From NCBI GenBank assembly GCA_007827375.1, contig VISH01000002.1:1017001-1081000 (forward strand): a DNA stretch of 64,000 bases, written 5' to 3'. A program made the translations under genes and the position numbers. The DNA is from Alteromonadaceae bacterium 2753L.S.0a.02 (lineage in GTDB: Bacteria; Pseudomonadota; Gammaproteobacteria; Pseudomonadales; Cellvibrionaceae). Below are positions 45,257-55,400 of the stretch, piece after piece. Each line of letters begins with the position of its first letter. Position 1 is the stretch's first letter. The notes under the pieces were generated by a model, which saw only the letters and a program-made list of their open reading frames with translations, was not told where the DNA came from and did not search any database.

Positions 45257-46819
45257 ATGAGTAGAGATTTAGGGTTGATGGGGGAAAGCACATTTAGTTT
45301 ATGGTGTGCCGAGGTCGGTCTGATTCCAAACGGATCTCAGATCGATAAAACAGGATGGGATTTCTTTGTTGAATTCCCGTTTAGTCCTGGTCTTTCCCCT
45401 CACGATATTCACAAGCCCGCTTTTGAGTGCAAAGTGCAAGTCAAGGCAACCGATAAAAGTGATCGAAAGCTGCCAATTACACTTTCTAATTTAAGGCGAC
45501 TGATTACGGCGCAAATGCCGTCTTTTTTCGTGTTCATAGAATTCGACGGAAAAAATAGCGCGCAAAGGGCGTATGTTGTCCACATTGATAATGAACTAAT
45601 CACAAAAGTATTGAAGAGGTTGCATGAAATAGAGCAAAGCAGCAAAGCGAATAATTTTAATAAGCGAAAAATGACAATCCATTATGATGAGTCCAATCTA
45701 CTGGATAAACATAATGGGGAAAGTCTCAAACATTGCTTCTCTAGTCACATAGGTGAAGATATTGCGGAGTATATTTCCAATAAAAAGCGACACCTAGAAT
45801 CTACTGGCTATGAGAATGGCTTCGCCCAGATTACCTTTACTACAGAAGGCGAAGATAACCTCAAAACCCTGATTGACATGTCACTTGGCATTGAGGCAGA
45901 GGTCGAGCTTTCGAAGATTAGAGGGGTTGATACTCGTTTTGGGATCTTGAGTAAAAATCCATCATTTGACTCAGATGGCGGTGCTAAACTTTCAATGCCT
46001 AATCTCACTCCGAAAGCTGAAGGTAAGATTCGATTCAGAGAAAACAAGCTTTCGCTGGGGCTTTCATTCGATGCAAAGGTTTATGTGTCACCCTTCAATG
46101 CGATGGTCCCTGATGAGCTAAAAAAAATGAGAGTTGAAGGTGAATTTTTTGACCTTAAACTCAATCCTTGTACCGGTGCCGCCATTTATTCTTTTTCGTT
46201 TGGCGAAGGAATTCGGCTAGAGCTAAGAAAATTTAGAGACGCTATTCAACTGCTGAATCTACTTAGCTCATCTGGCAAGAAGGTGGTCGCAGAACTAATT
46301 ACTGATGAACTACCAAAGTTCGGATTTTCTGTTGGCTGCAAAGATCAAGAGTTCGATTTTTCTGATGAGCTTAAGGCGTTAAACAGTGCGGTCAGAATCC
46401 TCTCAGAATTTGACGTTACTGAGCCTGTTGACATCTCATTTGACGAAGTTTTCAAGTATCAGACTCAAATCTGCCAGTTGGAAGATATGTTAAGGTCACC
46501 ACCAAGTTTGTTTAGAATTGAGTTTGGTGTAGAGGGCGGCGACTACGACTCACAAAAGCAAACAGTATGTATATTTCTGATAACAGCGCCGGTCGGAAGC
46601 CATATATTTGGAGTTATTCTTTCCGTAATAGGGAGCGTAGATAATATTGATGGTGGAAAGTTTAGACTGATCGCTAAAGACATGATCGTAGAGCAGAAAA
46701 TAGTATCAGAAAAAGACGGCTTTATTTCGAATGAAGATTTAGTGAATGCAATTGAAGGCATAGAACACAAGTACGACACTGAATATTCAGTTGTTACATT
46801 CTTCGATAAAAAGTGCTAA
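45257..46819 (+). CDS. DUF4365-like (PD-(D/E)XK fold) protein in a 1.7-kb cassette
   Basis: 520 aa. The first ~150 residues match the DUF4365 pattern: GESTFSLWCAEVGLIPNGS, then KTGWDFFVEF (Asp), a KVQVKATDKSD motif (Gln-Val-Lys) and FFVFIEFDGK. This PD-(D/E)XK-like nuclease fold is often found in anti-phage and restriction-like loci, so a defence role is conceivable but unproven. The remaining ~370 residues (several beta-rich segments such as GEFFDLKLNPCTGAAIYSFSF and a C-terminal LVNAIEGIEHKYDTEYSV) are unknown to me. The stop codon lies in R'' TGCTAAC (46814-46820), complementary to the cassette start GTTAGCA at 45157. Confidence 0.62.
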   Translation: MSRDLGLMGESTFSLWCAEVGLIPNGSQIDKTGWDFFVEFPFSPGLSPHDIHKPAFECKVQVKATDKSDRKLPITLSNLRRLITAQMPSFFVFIEFDGKNSAQRAYVVHIDNELITKVLKRLHEIEQSSKANNFNKRKMTIHYDESNLLDKHNGESLKHCFSSHIGEDIAEYISNKKRHLESTGYENGFAQITFTTEGEDNLKTLIDMSLGIEAEVELSKIRGVDTRFGILSKNPSFDSDGGAKLSMPNLTPKAEGKIRFRENKLSLGLSFDAKVYVSPFNAMVPDELKKMRVEGEFFDLKLNPCTGAAIYSFSFGEGIRLELRKFRDAIQLLNLLSSSGKKVVAELITDELPKFGFSVGCKDQEFDFSDELKALNSAVRILSEFDVTEPVDISFDEVFKYQTQICQLEDMLRSPPSLFRIEFGVEGGDYDSQKQTVCIFLITAPVGSHIFGVILSVIGSVDNIDGGKFRLIAKDMIVEQKIVSEKDGFISNEDLVNAIEGIEHKYDTEYSVVTFFDKKC

Positions 46820-46884
46820 CAATCAATTCATGCCGAGCACTTTTTCTCTACACTCAAAAATGCCGCCATTATCGGGCGTTTTGG
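46814..46884 (+). other. attC-like site 10 (weak right end)
   Basis: TGCTAAC (46814-46820, pairs with the cassette's GTTAGCA start) to GTTTTGG (46878-46884). The inner CGCCATTATCGGGCG is palindromic. The right box deviates from GTTRRRY. Confidence 0.55.
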
Positions 46885-46894
46885 ATAAATCCGT

Positions 46895-47248
46895 ATGAAT
46901 TTACTATCAAATACAGGGAATAAGATAGATGCATCACTTGATGATGTAATAAATAGATTGAATTCACTGCGTGAAAACGATAAAAATTTTGTGGTGCTTA
47001 TTTCAGACAAGGAAATGATTCAGGTCATTAACAGCAAGGCTAAGATATACTTTCGTCACCAAAATGACCGTGCCCGTATTATGCGATCATCTGAGCAATT
47101 TCGTTCGCATGAAGATCTGATTGAAGTATTTACTCAGTTCTATAAAGGCAGCCAGGGTTGGGATAAGGGTATAGTGTTTAAAAAAGAATATTTCCCAGGC
47201 GTTCGCGGTTTGATAGAGCGCATGGCGGATAAAATTCGTGGCAGCTAA
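46895..47248 (+). CDS. Hypothetical cassette protein
   Basis: 117 aa, soluble. It begins LLSNTGNKIDASLDDVINRL, with FVVLISDKEMIQVINSKAK and IMRSSEQFRSHEDLIEVFTQFY, and ends with a basic helix (GLIERMADKIRGS). I recognise no family. It lies between attC-like sites 10 and 11. Confidence 0.55.
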   Translation: MNLLSNTGNKIDASLDDVINRLNSLRENDKNFVVLISDKEMIQVINSKAKIYFRHQNDRARIMRSSEQFRSHEDLIEVFTQFYKGSQGWDKGIVFKKEYFPGVRGLIERMADKIRGS

Positions 47249-47251
47249 AAT

Positions 47252-47308
47252 TCATAACGATCCCAGCCAGTCGGGCCGTTCCGGCCGCAATAGAGCAAAG
47301 CGTTAAGT
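47252..47308 (+). other. attC-like site 11
   Basis: 57 bp: TCATAAC (47252-47258), GC-rich stem GGGCCG / CGGCC-type centre, GTTAAGT (47302-47308, exact GTTRRRY). Length is at the normal minimum for attC. Confidence 0.7.
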
Positions 47309-47322
47309 GAAAGGAGTACGTA

Positions 47323-47526
47323 GTGTCAGAAGAAATTTACGAACCACCTAGTAGTGATGTTGAGCAAACGGGGGCTCCTGTACTGACACCTGTAAAAAAA
47401 CCTTGGCCCAGATGGATTATTGCTATCTGGTTGTTCTTAACATTAGGTATGTTGGCTAACGGTATAGGAAGGCTTGTGGTGGAATATCTAGGTGGTGATG
47501 TACAGTTTGCCAAGAAAATCTCTTAA
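47323..47526 (+). CDS. Small membrane protein, last cassette
   Basis: 67 aa from a GTG, with AAAGGAG 8 bp ahead. A proline-rich start (YEPPSSDVEQTGAPVLTPVKKP) is followed by one membrane helix (WIIAIWLFLTLGMLANGIGRL). No known family, though Pro-rich-then-helix proteins of the DUF4339/YIP kind look similar. The TAA lies at the end of the cassette; no proper attC can be made out between it and the IS110 element. Confidence 0.5.
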   Translation: MSEEIYEPPSSDVEQTGAPVLTPVKKPWPRWIIAIWLFLTLGMLANGIGRLVVEYLGGDVQFAKKIS

Positions 47527-47662
47527 AAACGAAGCCCGACGCTGGACTCAGGCCAGCTAAACAAAAACCCGGACTCGCCGGGCTTCGGGTGGGTGTCCAA
47601 CTATTCCTGTTATTTAACTAATGGTTAATAAAGTGGGTGTCCAATTATTCGCTCGGGTGGGC
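47527..47662. repeat. Palindromes and GTGGGTGTCC repeats left of IS110
   Basis: Left of the IS110 element, CCCGG-ACTCG-CCGGG (47568-47582) and GAAGCCCG/CGGGCTTC (47531-47538 with 47579-47586) form a cruciform. GTGGGTGTCCAACTATTC (47589-47606) recurs with one change at 47633-47650. A third relative (GGGTGGGCGTCTGG) touches the IS end. Similar repeated strings mark insertion hot spots; no gene. Confidence 0.55.
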
Positions 47663-47676
47663 GTCTGGTTTATTAA

Positions 47677-47924
47677 CCTTTTTTCTCAGAGAGTTTAAAC
47701 CCCGCAACGCGTGGGAGGCTCCTTCGGCTTACCCACCCTTGTATCTCTCTGCGACAAGTGATTAGCTATCACTTGTCACTCGGAACCAGGTGAGTGTGAG
47801 CCCACCCTAAACTGTAAGAAGTTGAGACGTAGATGACGCCCCTGGTTCCATCATCTTGAAATTGTATGGTATCCAAGTGCCCACACATTGTGGTGACACT
47901 GCATGTACAAGGGGAATAGGAAAG
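47677..47924 (+). ncRNA. Candidate bridge RNA region of IS110 copy 1
   Basis: The left non-coding part of IS110 elements of this group encodes a bridge RNA that pairs with donor and target DNA. This leader is rich in stem-loops: GTGGG/CCCAC around 47711-47735; GACAAGTGAT-TAGCT-ATCACTTGTC at 47753-47777; GGAACCAGG (47782-47790) with CCTGGTTCC (47841-47849) closing a ~50-nt internal loop; and a further hairpin near 47874-47900. Internal loops could be the guide loops. The exact ends are not determinable. Confidence 0.55.
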
Positions 47925-48905
47925 ATGCAAGCATTTGTTGGAATTGATGTGAGTAAAGACAAACTCGATTGTCTTTGGCTGCGTGACCCGGAATTACTGA
48001 AGGTAAAAACCAAGGTGCTTAAAAACACACCGTCCGGTATTGAATCACTGGCACACTGGCTGGTTAAGACTACCCAACAACCTGCCGAGAATATTATCGT
48101 GGTTATGGAAGCGACGGGTATTTATCATGAGAATTTGGCGTATCGTCTATACGAGCAGGATTTTAGCGTCGTGGTTGCCAACCCGGCTCAAATTAAGTCC
48201 TACGCAAAAAGCCTTGGTTCGACACACAAGACTGATAAGTGCGACAGCCTAGTGATCGCCCGTTATGGAAAAAGTCATAACCCGATGCTCTGGAAGCCTG
48301 AGCCTCCGGAAATACGGGAACTCAAGGCGCTAATCGCTCGCTTGGAGGCCATAGAAAAGGATTACCAACGAGAATATAACCGCCGAGAGAAGGCGGAAAT
48401 TACAACGGTATCCGAGATTGTCATGTCATCCATTGAGCAGACAATGGAATACCTTAAACAAGAAAAGGCGCGATTGGAGTCACAAATCGACGATCATATC
48501 GATCGTCACCCGCACTTGAAAAAAGACCGAGAATTATTACAAACCATTCCTGCCGTGGGTTCTACGCTATCGCGTCTAATGCTGTGTGTGATTCGAAGTA
48601 GACGCTTTAAAACTGCAGCTCAACTCGCCGCCTATTTGGGGCTCATACCTAAGTTGGTTGAATCTGGTGTATTCAAAGGCCGAAGCTCGCTAACAAAATC
48701 TGGGCCGGCTTCAGTGCGGGCGAAATTGTATATGGCAGCGGTCTGTGCGGGACAACATAACCCGGATATAGCGCGCCAGAAAAAGCGATTATTGGCTAAC
48801 GGAAAGAACAAAATGCAAGCGCTGGGCGCAGCAATGAGAAAGCTGGTGCAGATTTGTTTTGGGGTCTTAAAAAACCAAAAAGAATACATGCCGCAAGTGT
48901 GTTAA
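47925..48905 (+). CDS. IS110-family transposase (RNA-guided recombinase type), copy 1
   Basis: 326 aa from the ATG at 47925 (QAFVGIDVSKDKLDCLWLR); longer upstream starts would lie in the leader. The RuvC-like DEDD motif is visible: Asp8, Glu62 (VMEATG), Asp104 and Asp107 (KTDKCDS). A coiled-coil region lies at ~130-190. The Transposase_20 domain has GLIPKLVESG with a conserved Ser near 247, then RSSLTKSGPASVRAKLY. Positions and length fit the IS621-like group. It performs guided insertion with the bridge RNA. Identical to the copy at 61357. Confidence 0.93.
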   Translation: MQAFVGIDVSKDKLDCLWLRDPELLKVKTKVLKNTPSGIESLAHWLVKTTQQPAENIIVVMEATGIYHENLAYRLYEQDFSVVVANPAQIKSYAKSLGSTHKTDKCDSLVIARYGKSHNPMLWKPEPPEIRELKALIARLEAIEKDYQREYNRREKAEITTVSEIVMSSIEQTMEYLKQEKARLESQIDDHIDRHPHLKKDRELLQTIPAVGSTLSRLMLCVIRSRRFKTAAQLAAYLGLIPKLVESGVFKGRSSLTKSGPASVRAKLYMAAVCAGQHNPDIARQKKRLLANGKNKMQALGAAMRKLVQICFGVLKNQKEYMPQVC

Positions 48906-49417
48906 TAATACTTGCGGCTGTATCGGAGAGATGGTATCTACGCGGCGAGTGGTATACGCTTTTGAGAAAAAGGTGGCATATTTATTTAATTGGTTGTCAG
49001 CTTGGGAATTAGATAAGTTACGCCAAAACCGAGAAGTGTATACAGTTAATGGGCGCGCGACATACCTTTGATCCAAGGGTTAGTACAAAAAAATTAGCCA
49101 TATTACCCACTGCTCGAAAATACAATTCTTTTGTATGACAATTTAATTGAGAGTTAATGCATAACAAATAATTAACATAATCTTGGTTTACTAAACCGAA
49201 CGCTTGTTTTACCATGCGTAAGTGAAATAAAGTTCTACTGAAAATGGAGATGTTCGGTGTAGTAGGCCGTAATAGGGAAATGATCAAACTGTCCCCTCTG
49301 TGTGTCTAGATTTGCCCAATTTGCGCGAGTTTTTTGGTGCAAGTGTTTAGTGCACGTCCTTTCTGCGTTTTCTCCAAAAGTTGTGCTTGCAAAAAAATTA
49401 TCGTGAGGCTAATTCTA
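48906..49417. other. Region upstream of the RHS toxin gene
   Basis: Right end of IS110 copy 1 up to 48941, then ~475 bp of AT-rich sequence before the toxin gene. No gene is believable; GTG/ATG frames here are short. GAGG at 49403-49406 is the ribosome binding site of the toxin ATG. Promoter elements are likely but cannot be fixed. Confidence 0.45.
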
Positions 49418-52400
49418 ATGTTTGGCAAGGAAAGTGTGCGTGCTCATAAAATGAAATCCGCCGTTGTTCTCAAAAATCTTTACCGCTGGATTTGTAAAAC
49501 AAAAATAATTGTGGGTGCTTCTAAGTGCGCCGCAATTGTGGGATTTACAGCGGCATCCTCACTTCAGCCAGTGTTAGCGGATGATTCGTTTGATTTTGCA
49601 TTGAGCTTTAACGCGTTTATTGAAGGTGAATTTTCCGCTGTTTCTTCGGATGTGCAAGGCAAGCTGGCGGCTGGAGGCAATATTACCCTTGCCAGTTATG
49701 GCGTTTCCAGTGTGTACCAGGCCGAGCCACAAGAAGATGTATTAATTTCGGGCGGGAATATTCAATATCAAAACGGCCAGATTTTCGCTGGGAGTGTGTT
49801 AGCTTCCGGTTCTACTGTGGAAATAGGCAGCGAAGTTTTATCGGCTATGCCGCAGGGGTCACACGTATTATCCAATTCCGACCTGCCCTTCAGTTTTTAT
49901 GATGAATTCCAGGCGCTTCAAGATTTCTCGAATCAGCTTTCCGAATTAACGCCAACTGGAACAACCGAATACAAGTGGGGTGGCACACACCTCACTGGCG
50001 ATTGCGAAAGTGAAACACAGGTATTTAATATCGATGGCAACAGCCTGCTAAATTCTACCTCTCTGGTACTCAACTGTACTCCCGAAACATCCACTTTATT
50101 GTTAAATATTACTGGTGATCACGCTGGTCTAAAAAACATTGGTCTTGCACATTTATCAGAACGCGCCACGCGAACACTGTATAACTTTCCAGAAGCAACA
50201 AGCGTCGAATTGGTTTGGGTTGGGGTTGAAGGCACGGTACTGGCGCCGTTGGCGCATTTTGATAACCCGAGAGGGAGTCTCAACGGTACGATTATCGCTA
50301 AATCCTGGGATGGCCCCATGGAATTGCATCATGTTCCGTTCAGTGGTGAATTTCAAGGTATGCTGCAACGGGAAAACCACGCACCGGTATACCGCTCTGT
50401 TCCCATAGCAGAAGCGTTAACCGAATCTGACTACCAGTACCAAATAATCGTTGACGACCCAGATTTAGATGCAGTAACCATTGCGATGGTAACGTCTCCG
50501 AAAGGGATGACGCTAGAACCGGAAACAGGGTTGATACTCTGGCAGCCAAGCGTAGAACAGCTTGGCAACCATCCCGTAGTCATTTCGGCGACGGATGGCG
50601 AAGCAACCGTATTACAGGAATTTAGCATCGCTGTTCGTTACTCAAATTCTGCGCCCTCGATAGAGCCCCTAAGTGATATATCTATGCAGGAAGGGGATGC
50701 CCTGGAGATACCAATCAATGCGACCGATCGTGAGGGGGATAGCCTTGAGTTTGGGGCAAGTAACTTACCCAACTTCGTAACGCTTGAAAATAGCGTGCTC
50801 AAATTACAACCCGGCTATGATAATTCCGGGTATTACGCCGATATACAAATCAGCGTAACTGATGGCGTATTCAATGCAGTCGAAAGCTTCTCCCTTGAGG
50901 TTCTCGATGTTAACCGTGCACCCCAGATCACCTCGCAACCGATACTCAGTGTATTGGAAGGAAGTTTATACACATACCCAATAGTCATCGAAGATCCAGA
51001 TGCAAACGCCGTGCTGAGTTTAGCGCTTTTGCACGGGCCAGAGGGTATGAACTTAGATGGTGACAATAACCAACTGGTTTGGATACCTACTGCGGCGGAT
51101 ATTGGCGATCATGAAATAAAAATTGAAGTAACAGACGAGCTTGGTTTAAGCGATGACCAAGCATTTACCCTTCAAGTTGTGAATGTAAACGACGCACCGA
51201 TCCTTTCAGATTTGAGCATGGATGTGAATGAAGATGAAGTGCTTCAAATTGTTCTTGAAAGTTTTGATGCCGATGGCGACACACTAAGCTACGCATTGGT
51301 AAGCAACCCTCAAAATGGCACTTTGAATGGTGAATTTCCAACTATCAGTTACACACCTCGCTTGAATTATTACGGCGAAGATCATTTTACTGTTATGGCC
51401 AACGATGGTATCGCAAATTCAAATATTGCAACTGTCAGTATCACGGTATTGGCGATAAACGATGCACCTACAGTAAGTTCCGATCCAATCTTAAGTGTTG
51501 CAGAAAATCAACTTTATCAATATCAAATTCTAGGGTCGGATGTCGATGGAGATGTTCTGAGCTATAACGCAATTACAGTGTTCCCTTCAGGTGCAAGTTT
51601 AAGCAGCGAAGGCCTGTTAAGCTGGATTCCGGATTTCAGTCAAGCCGGTGAGTATGCCATAAGTATTGAAGTCAGCGATGGGGAGCTTGGCTATATACAT
51701 AGTTTTGATCTTACTGTTCAAAATGTTAATCAGGCACCTTCTATTGCCGTAATTCCAGAGCAAAACATCGCAGAAGGGGAAGCATTAACGATAACCATAG
51801 ATGCGGTTGATCCGGATGGCGATAGTCTTACATACAGTGTTGAGGGGCTGCCTTCGTTTGCTGTTCTTAATGGCAACACGATTACGTTCTCGCCGGGGTT
51901 TGATGACGCAGGGGAGTATCATGATATAAAAATAACTGTTTCCGATGGGGCTTCATTATCATCCAGAGAATTTGGAATCACCGTAGTCAATGGCAACAAT
52001 CCTCCGCAAATAGTGTCATCACCTCCTTTGGTTGTGGTTGCTGGTGACCGATGGGAGTATGAACCGGAAGCGATTGACCCTGATGGTGACGTTCTCAACT
52101 ACGAATTTACCTCGGATTTAAACGTTCGGTGGGAAGATGGTTCAATGTCCTGGGAGACAAGTGCTGATGATATCGGTGAATATGAATTTTCTGTAGCCGT
52201 TATCGATCCAGACGGCGCGCAAGACACTCAGTACTTTACTCTAACCGTTATTGCAGCTGAGAGAAGGGCATCGCACGAAGGAACAGAATTTTGGTTTCCG
52301 TTTACTTCAAATTTCAAAATGGATGATTCTCTCTTTCATATTTATTTGGCTGCAGGAGATAGTAGTGCGATAGCAAATATCGAAATAGCTGCAATGGGTG

Positions 52401-55400
52401 TATCGGAGCAAATTACTCTAAGTGCAGGTGAAATAAAAAGCTTTACCGTAGAATCTGAGCAGGTTATGGCGGCTGGAGCAGTGCAAAGGCATAAAGTATT
52501 GGTAGATCAGGCTATCCATATTACTGCAGATGAAAAGATTTCAGTGTATGCGCTCAACCAGCGGGAAGCGACAACAGATGGATTCTTGGCGTTGCCAAAT
52601 GCTGTGTTAGGTACTAGCTACATTGTTGGTCACTACACCACTTTGGCATCCGGTAACTATTCGGATACACAAGTTGGTAGCTATGGGAATGGCAGTGCAC
52701 GAGCGCCTCAGGTAGGTATCGTTGCTACGGAAGATAACACAGAGGTTTTAATTGATGCGACAATGGATTTGTTCAGCGGAGCAGAAGAAATTCATGGCAA
52801 AATACACATTCAAAAAGGTGAACGTTTTGCACTAAACCTTGATCAGGGAGATGTATATTACCTCGAAGCAAGGGGCTCAAAAGTAGCCGATCTAACTGGT
52901 ACGATGGTAAGTTCTAATAAAAAGATTGCTGTTTTTGGAACACACTCCTGCGCGTATGTGCCTCAAGATGCAGGTGCATGTGATCACCTAGTGGAGCAGC
53001 TCCCCCCTATAGATAGCCTCGGCACAGAATATTTTACTGCACCTACATATGGAAGAGGAGAAATAGATAGTACTGACAATAATCAAAGTGGCTCACCTAA
53101 TGGTGGAGATGTCTTCAGGATAATAGCGCCTTTCGAGAGTACGAGAATCTATATTGATGGTGATTATAAGTATTTGTTGAACGCTCAAGAATTTGTGGAG
53201 TTTATTGAATCATCCCCACAGAGAATTATCACATCAAAACCAGTACTACTTATACAGTATGCTGTTGGTGACAGCATGGACAGTAATAACCCCAGCAGAA
53301 TATTGGATGCCACTATGGCAGATCCCTTTATGGTGGTTGTTCCCCCGTCAGCACAGTATATGAAACACTATAATGTTAGAACACCTGATAGGGACCTGGC
53401 ATATAATTTTATAAACGTTGTGATTCCAACGAGTTCAATAGATTCATTTCAGATGAACGCTGAAATCGTAGAGCCTAGTTTTTTTTCTCCGATTGGCAAT
53501 TCAGAATTTTCGTATGCTCAGTTGTCTGTTCAACCCGGCAGTCATGAGCTGATGGCAAATGAGCCATTTGGCATCACGGTATATGGTAATGATTTCTATG
53601 AGTCTTACGGCTATTTGGGTGGGATGGCTTTAAGTGTGCCTGAAACCGTTTCGAATATTTCCATAGTTGGTGATGAAAACTTGGATGTTGGAAATACAGC
53701 ATGCATAACAGCGTTAATTACAGATCAAATGGAATGGCCAGTCAGTGGTGTAAGAATCGAATTTACTGTAAGTGGATATCACGATCATACGGGCTATGCC
53801 TTTTCTGACAGTCGGGGCGTAGCAGAGCATTGTTACCTCGGAGATGTTACGGGTGACGATTCTATAAGCGCAGCGGTGAACGGCCTGCAGTCTACAACTC
53901 ATATTACATGGTCTGCGAATACAGAAAACCTTTCTCCGAGAATTACTTCCTATCCCGAGCTTCACTACACGCCCAATGAAACATATGAATATCAAATAGA
54001 AAGTTTTGATCCAAATGGCGATGAAGTCACACTGCAATTGGTTAATCCATCTGATGATCCTGGAGCGAGTTTGGTAGGGAACGTTCTTACTTGGCAGACA
54101 ACATCTCTCGGAGAAGAAAATAGATTTGTAGTGAAAGCAACTGATGAATATGGCTTATCTGAGCAGCAATCCTTTGTGTTAACGCCAAGACATATTTTTA
54201 ATTCTAAGCCAGTCTTTGCTACATTAGAGCCGGGTGGAATTGCTGTGCAGGGGGTTCCTTATGTTTACAATCCGGAATTTTCGGGTAGCTTGGCTAACCA
54301 AACCTACCTTTATCAATACCATATCGACACTGTGGATGTAGACGGTGATGGACGTAGGATTACTCTGGTTGAAGGGCCGCCTGAAGCCACAATAGAGCTC
54401 CAAACGATAGAGGGTGATCCTCTATGTATATCAGAATTATGCAATCACATCATAAACTGGGCGCCAGCGAGTACAGGAACATACAATTTAACGTTTGGGT
54501 TGCGGGATTTTCGTGGCGCGGAAGCAGAGTCTCAGACAGTTTCTGTAAGAGTTGACCCTAATTACCCTCCAGTAATCGTATCTCAACCTCCTTCAGCTAT
54601 TGCAGTGGTAGGTAAGCAGTTCAAATATATTCTGGATGTTGAAAATGATGTGCCTCTATGGACCAAGGAAAACCCAGATAATTTGCGAGTAGAGTTTGAC
54701 GTTGCTCCAGCTCGGATGAGTGAGCTTTCCGCGGAGCCTGTTTTAGATAACAAAGCGGCACTAAATATAGCGTGGACACCCACGGTGGGTGATGTTGGAA
54801 TTCACACTGTTCGGTTTAGAGTATTAGATCAGCTAAATGCAAGTGAATATCAAGAGTTTACTTTGGAGGTTATTCCTGAAAATAACTTCCCTGTTTTTAC
54901 TTCCGGATTAATGCCCAATGCAGAGGTAAGTATTGCCTACGAGCATCAATTAGCAGCTATGGACCCAGATGGTGATTCCATTAAATACATGTTAATTTCG
55001 GCTCCGGGCGACATGACAATGAATGACACTGGTTTAATTACCTGGTTGCCAGGGGAGGAGTTTGAGGGTGGTCGGTTTGCAATTTGGTATGCAATCGATG
55101 ATGGACGTGGCGGGTTAGTATATAAACAGGATTATATTAACGTAAATGCATTTACTAACAGAGCTCCACAGTTTTTATCTGGTTACCGGCCCAAAACTGC
55201 AAAAGTTGGCGTTGAATACTTTCATCAAGTTTTGGCTACCGACAGAGAAGGTGATCTTCCTATTAGTTACCGAAAAGGCAGCTACGACCCCGGAGCTATA
55301 GACAGCGCTACTGGGGAAATTAGGTGGGTCCCAGAATCTTTGGGTAATTATCGATTCTATGTGGCTGCCACCGATAGTTTAGGTAATTTTGCCTCCAGTA

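Larger units (their letters stand above)
47663..48941 (+). mobile_element. IS110-family element, copy 1 (1279 bp)
   Basis: Shares exactly 1279 bp with the inverted copy at 61321-62599. Both begin GTCTGGTTTATTAACC and end GAGATGGTATCTAC, then flanks diverge. No terminal inverted repeats or target duplication, as expected for IS110. A CT dinucleotide sits at each end, matching the core dinucleotide of the IS110/IS621 group. One transposase gene and a ~260-bp upstream non-coding leader. Confidence 0.92.

Noticed and set aside
53040..53640. Frameshift in the middle of the giant RHS gene
   Set aside because: The frame is continuous through this AT-richer stretch and the IgGFc-like domain reads normally.
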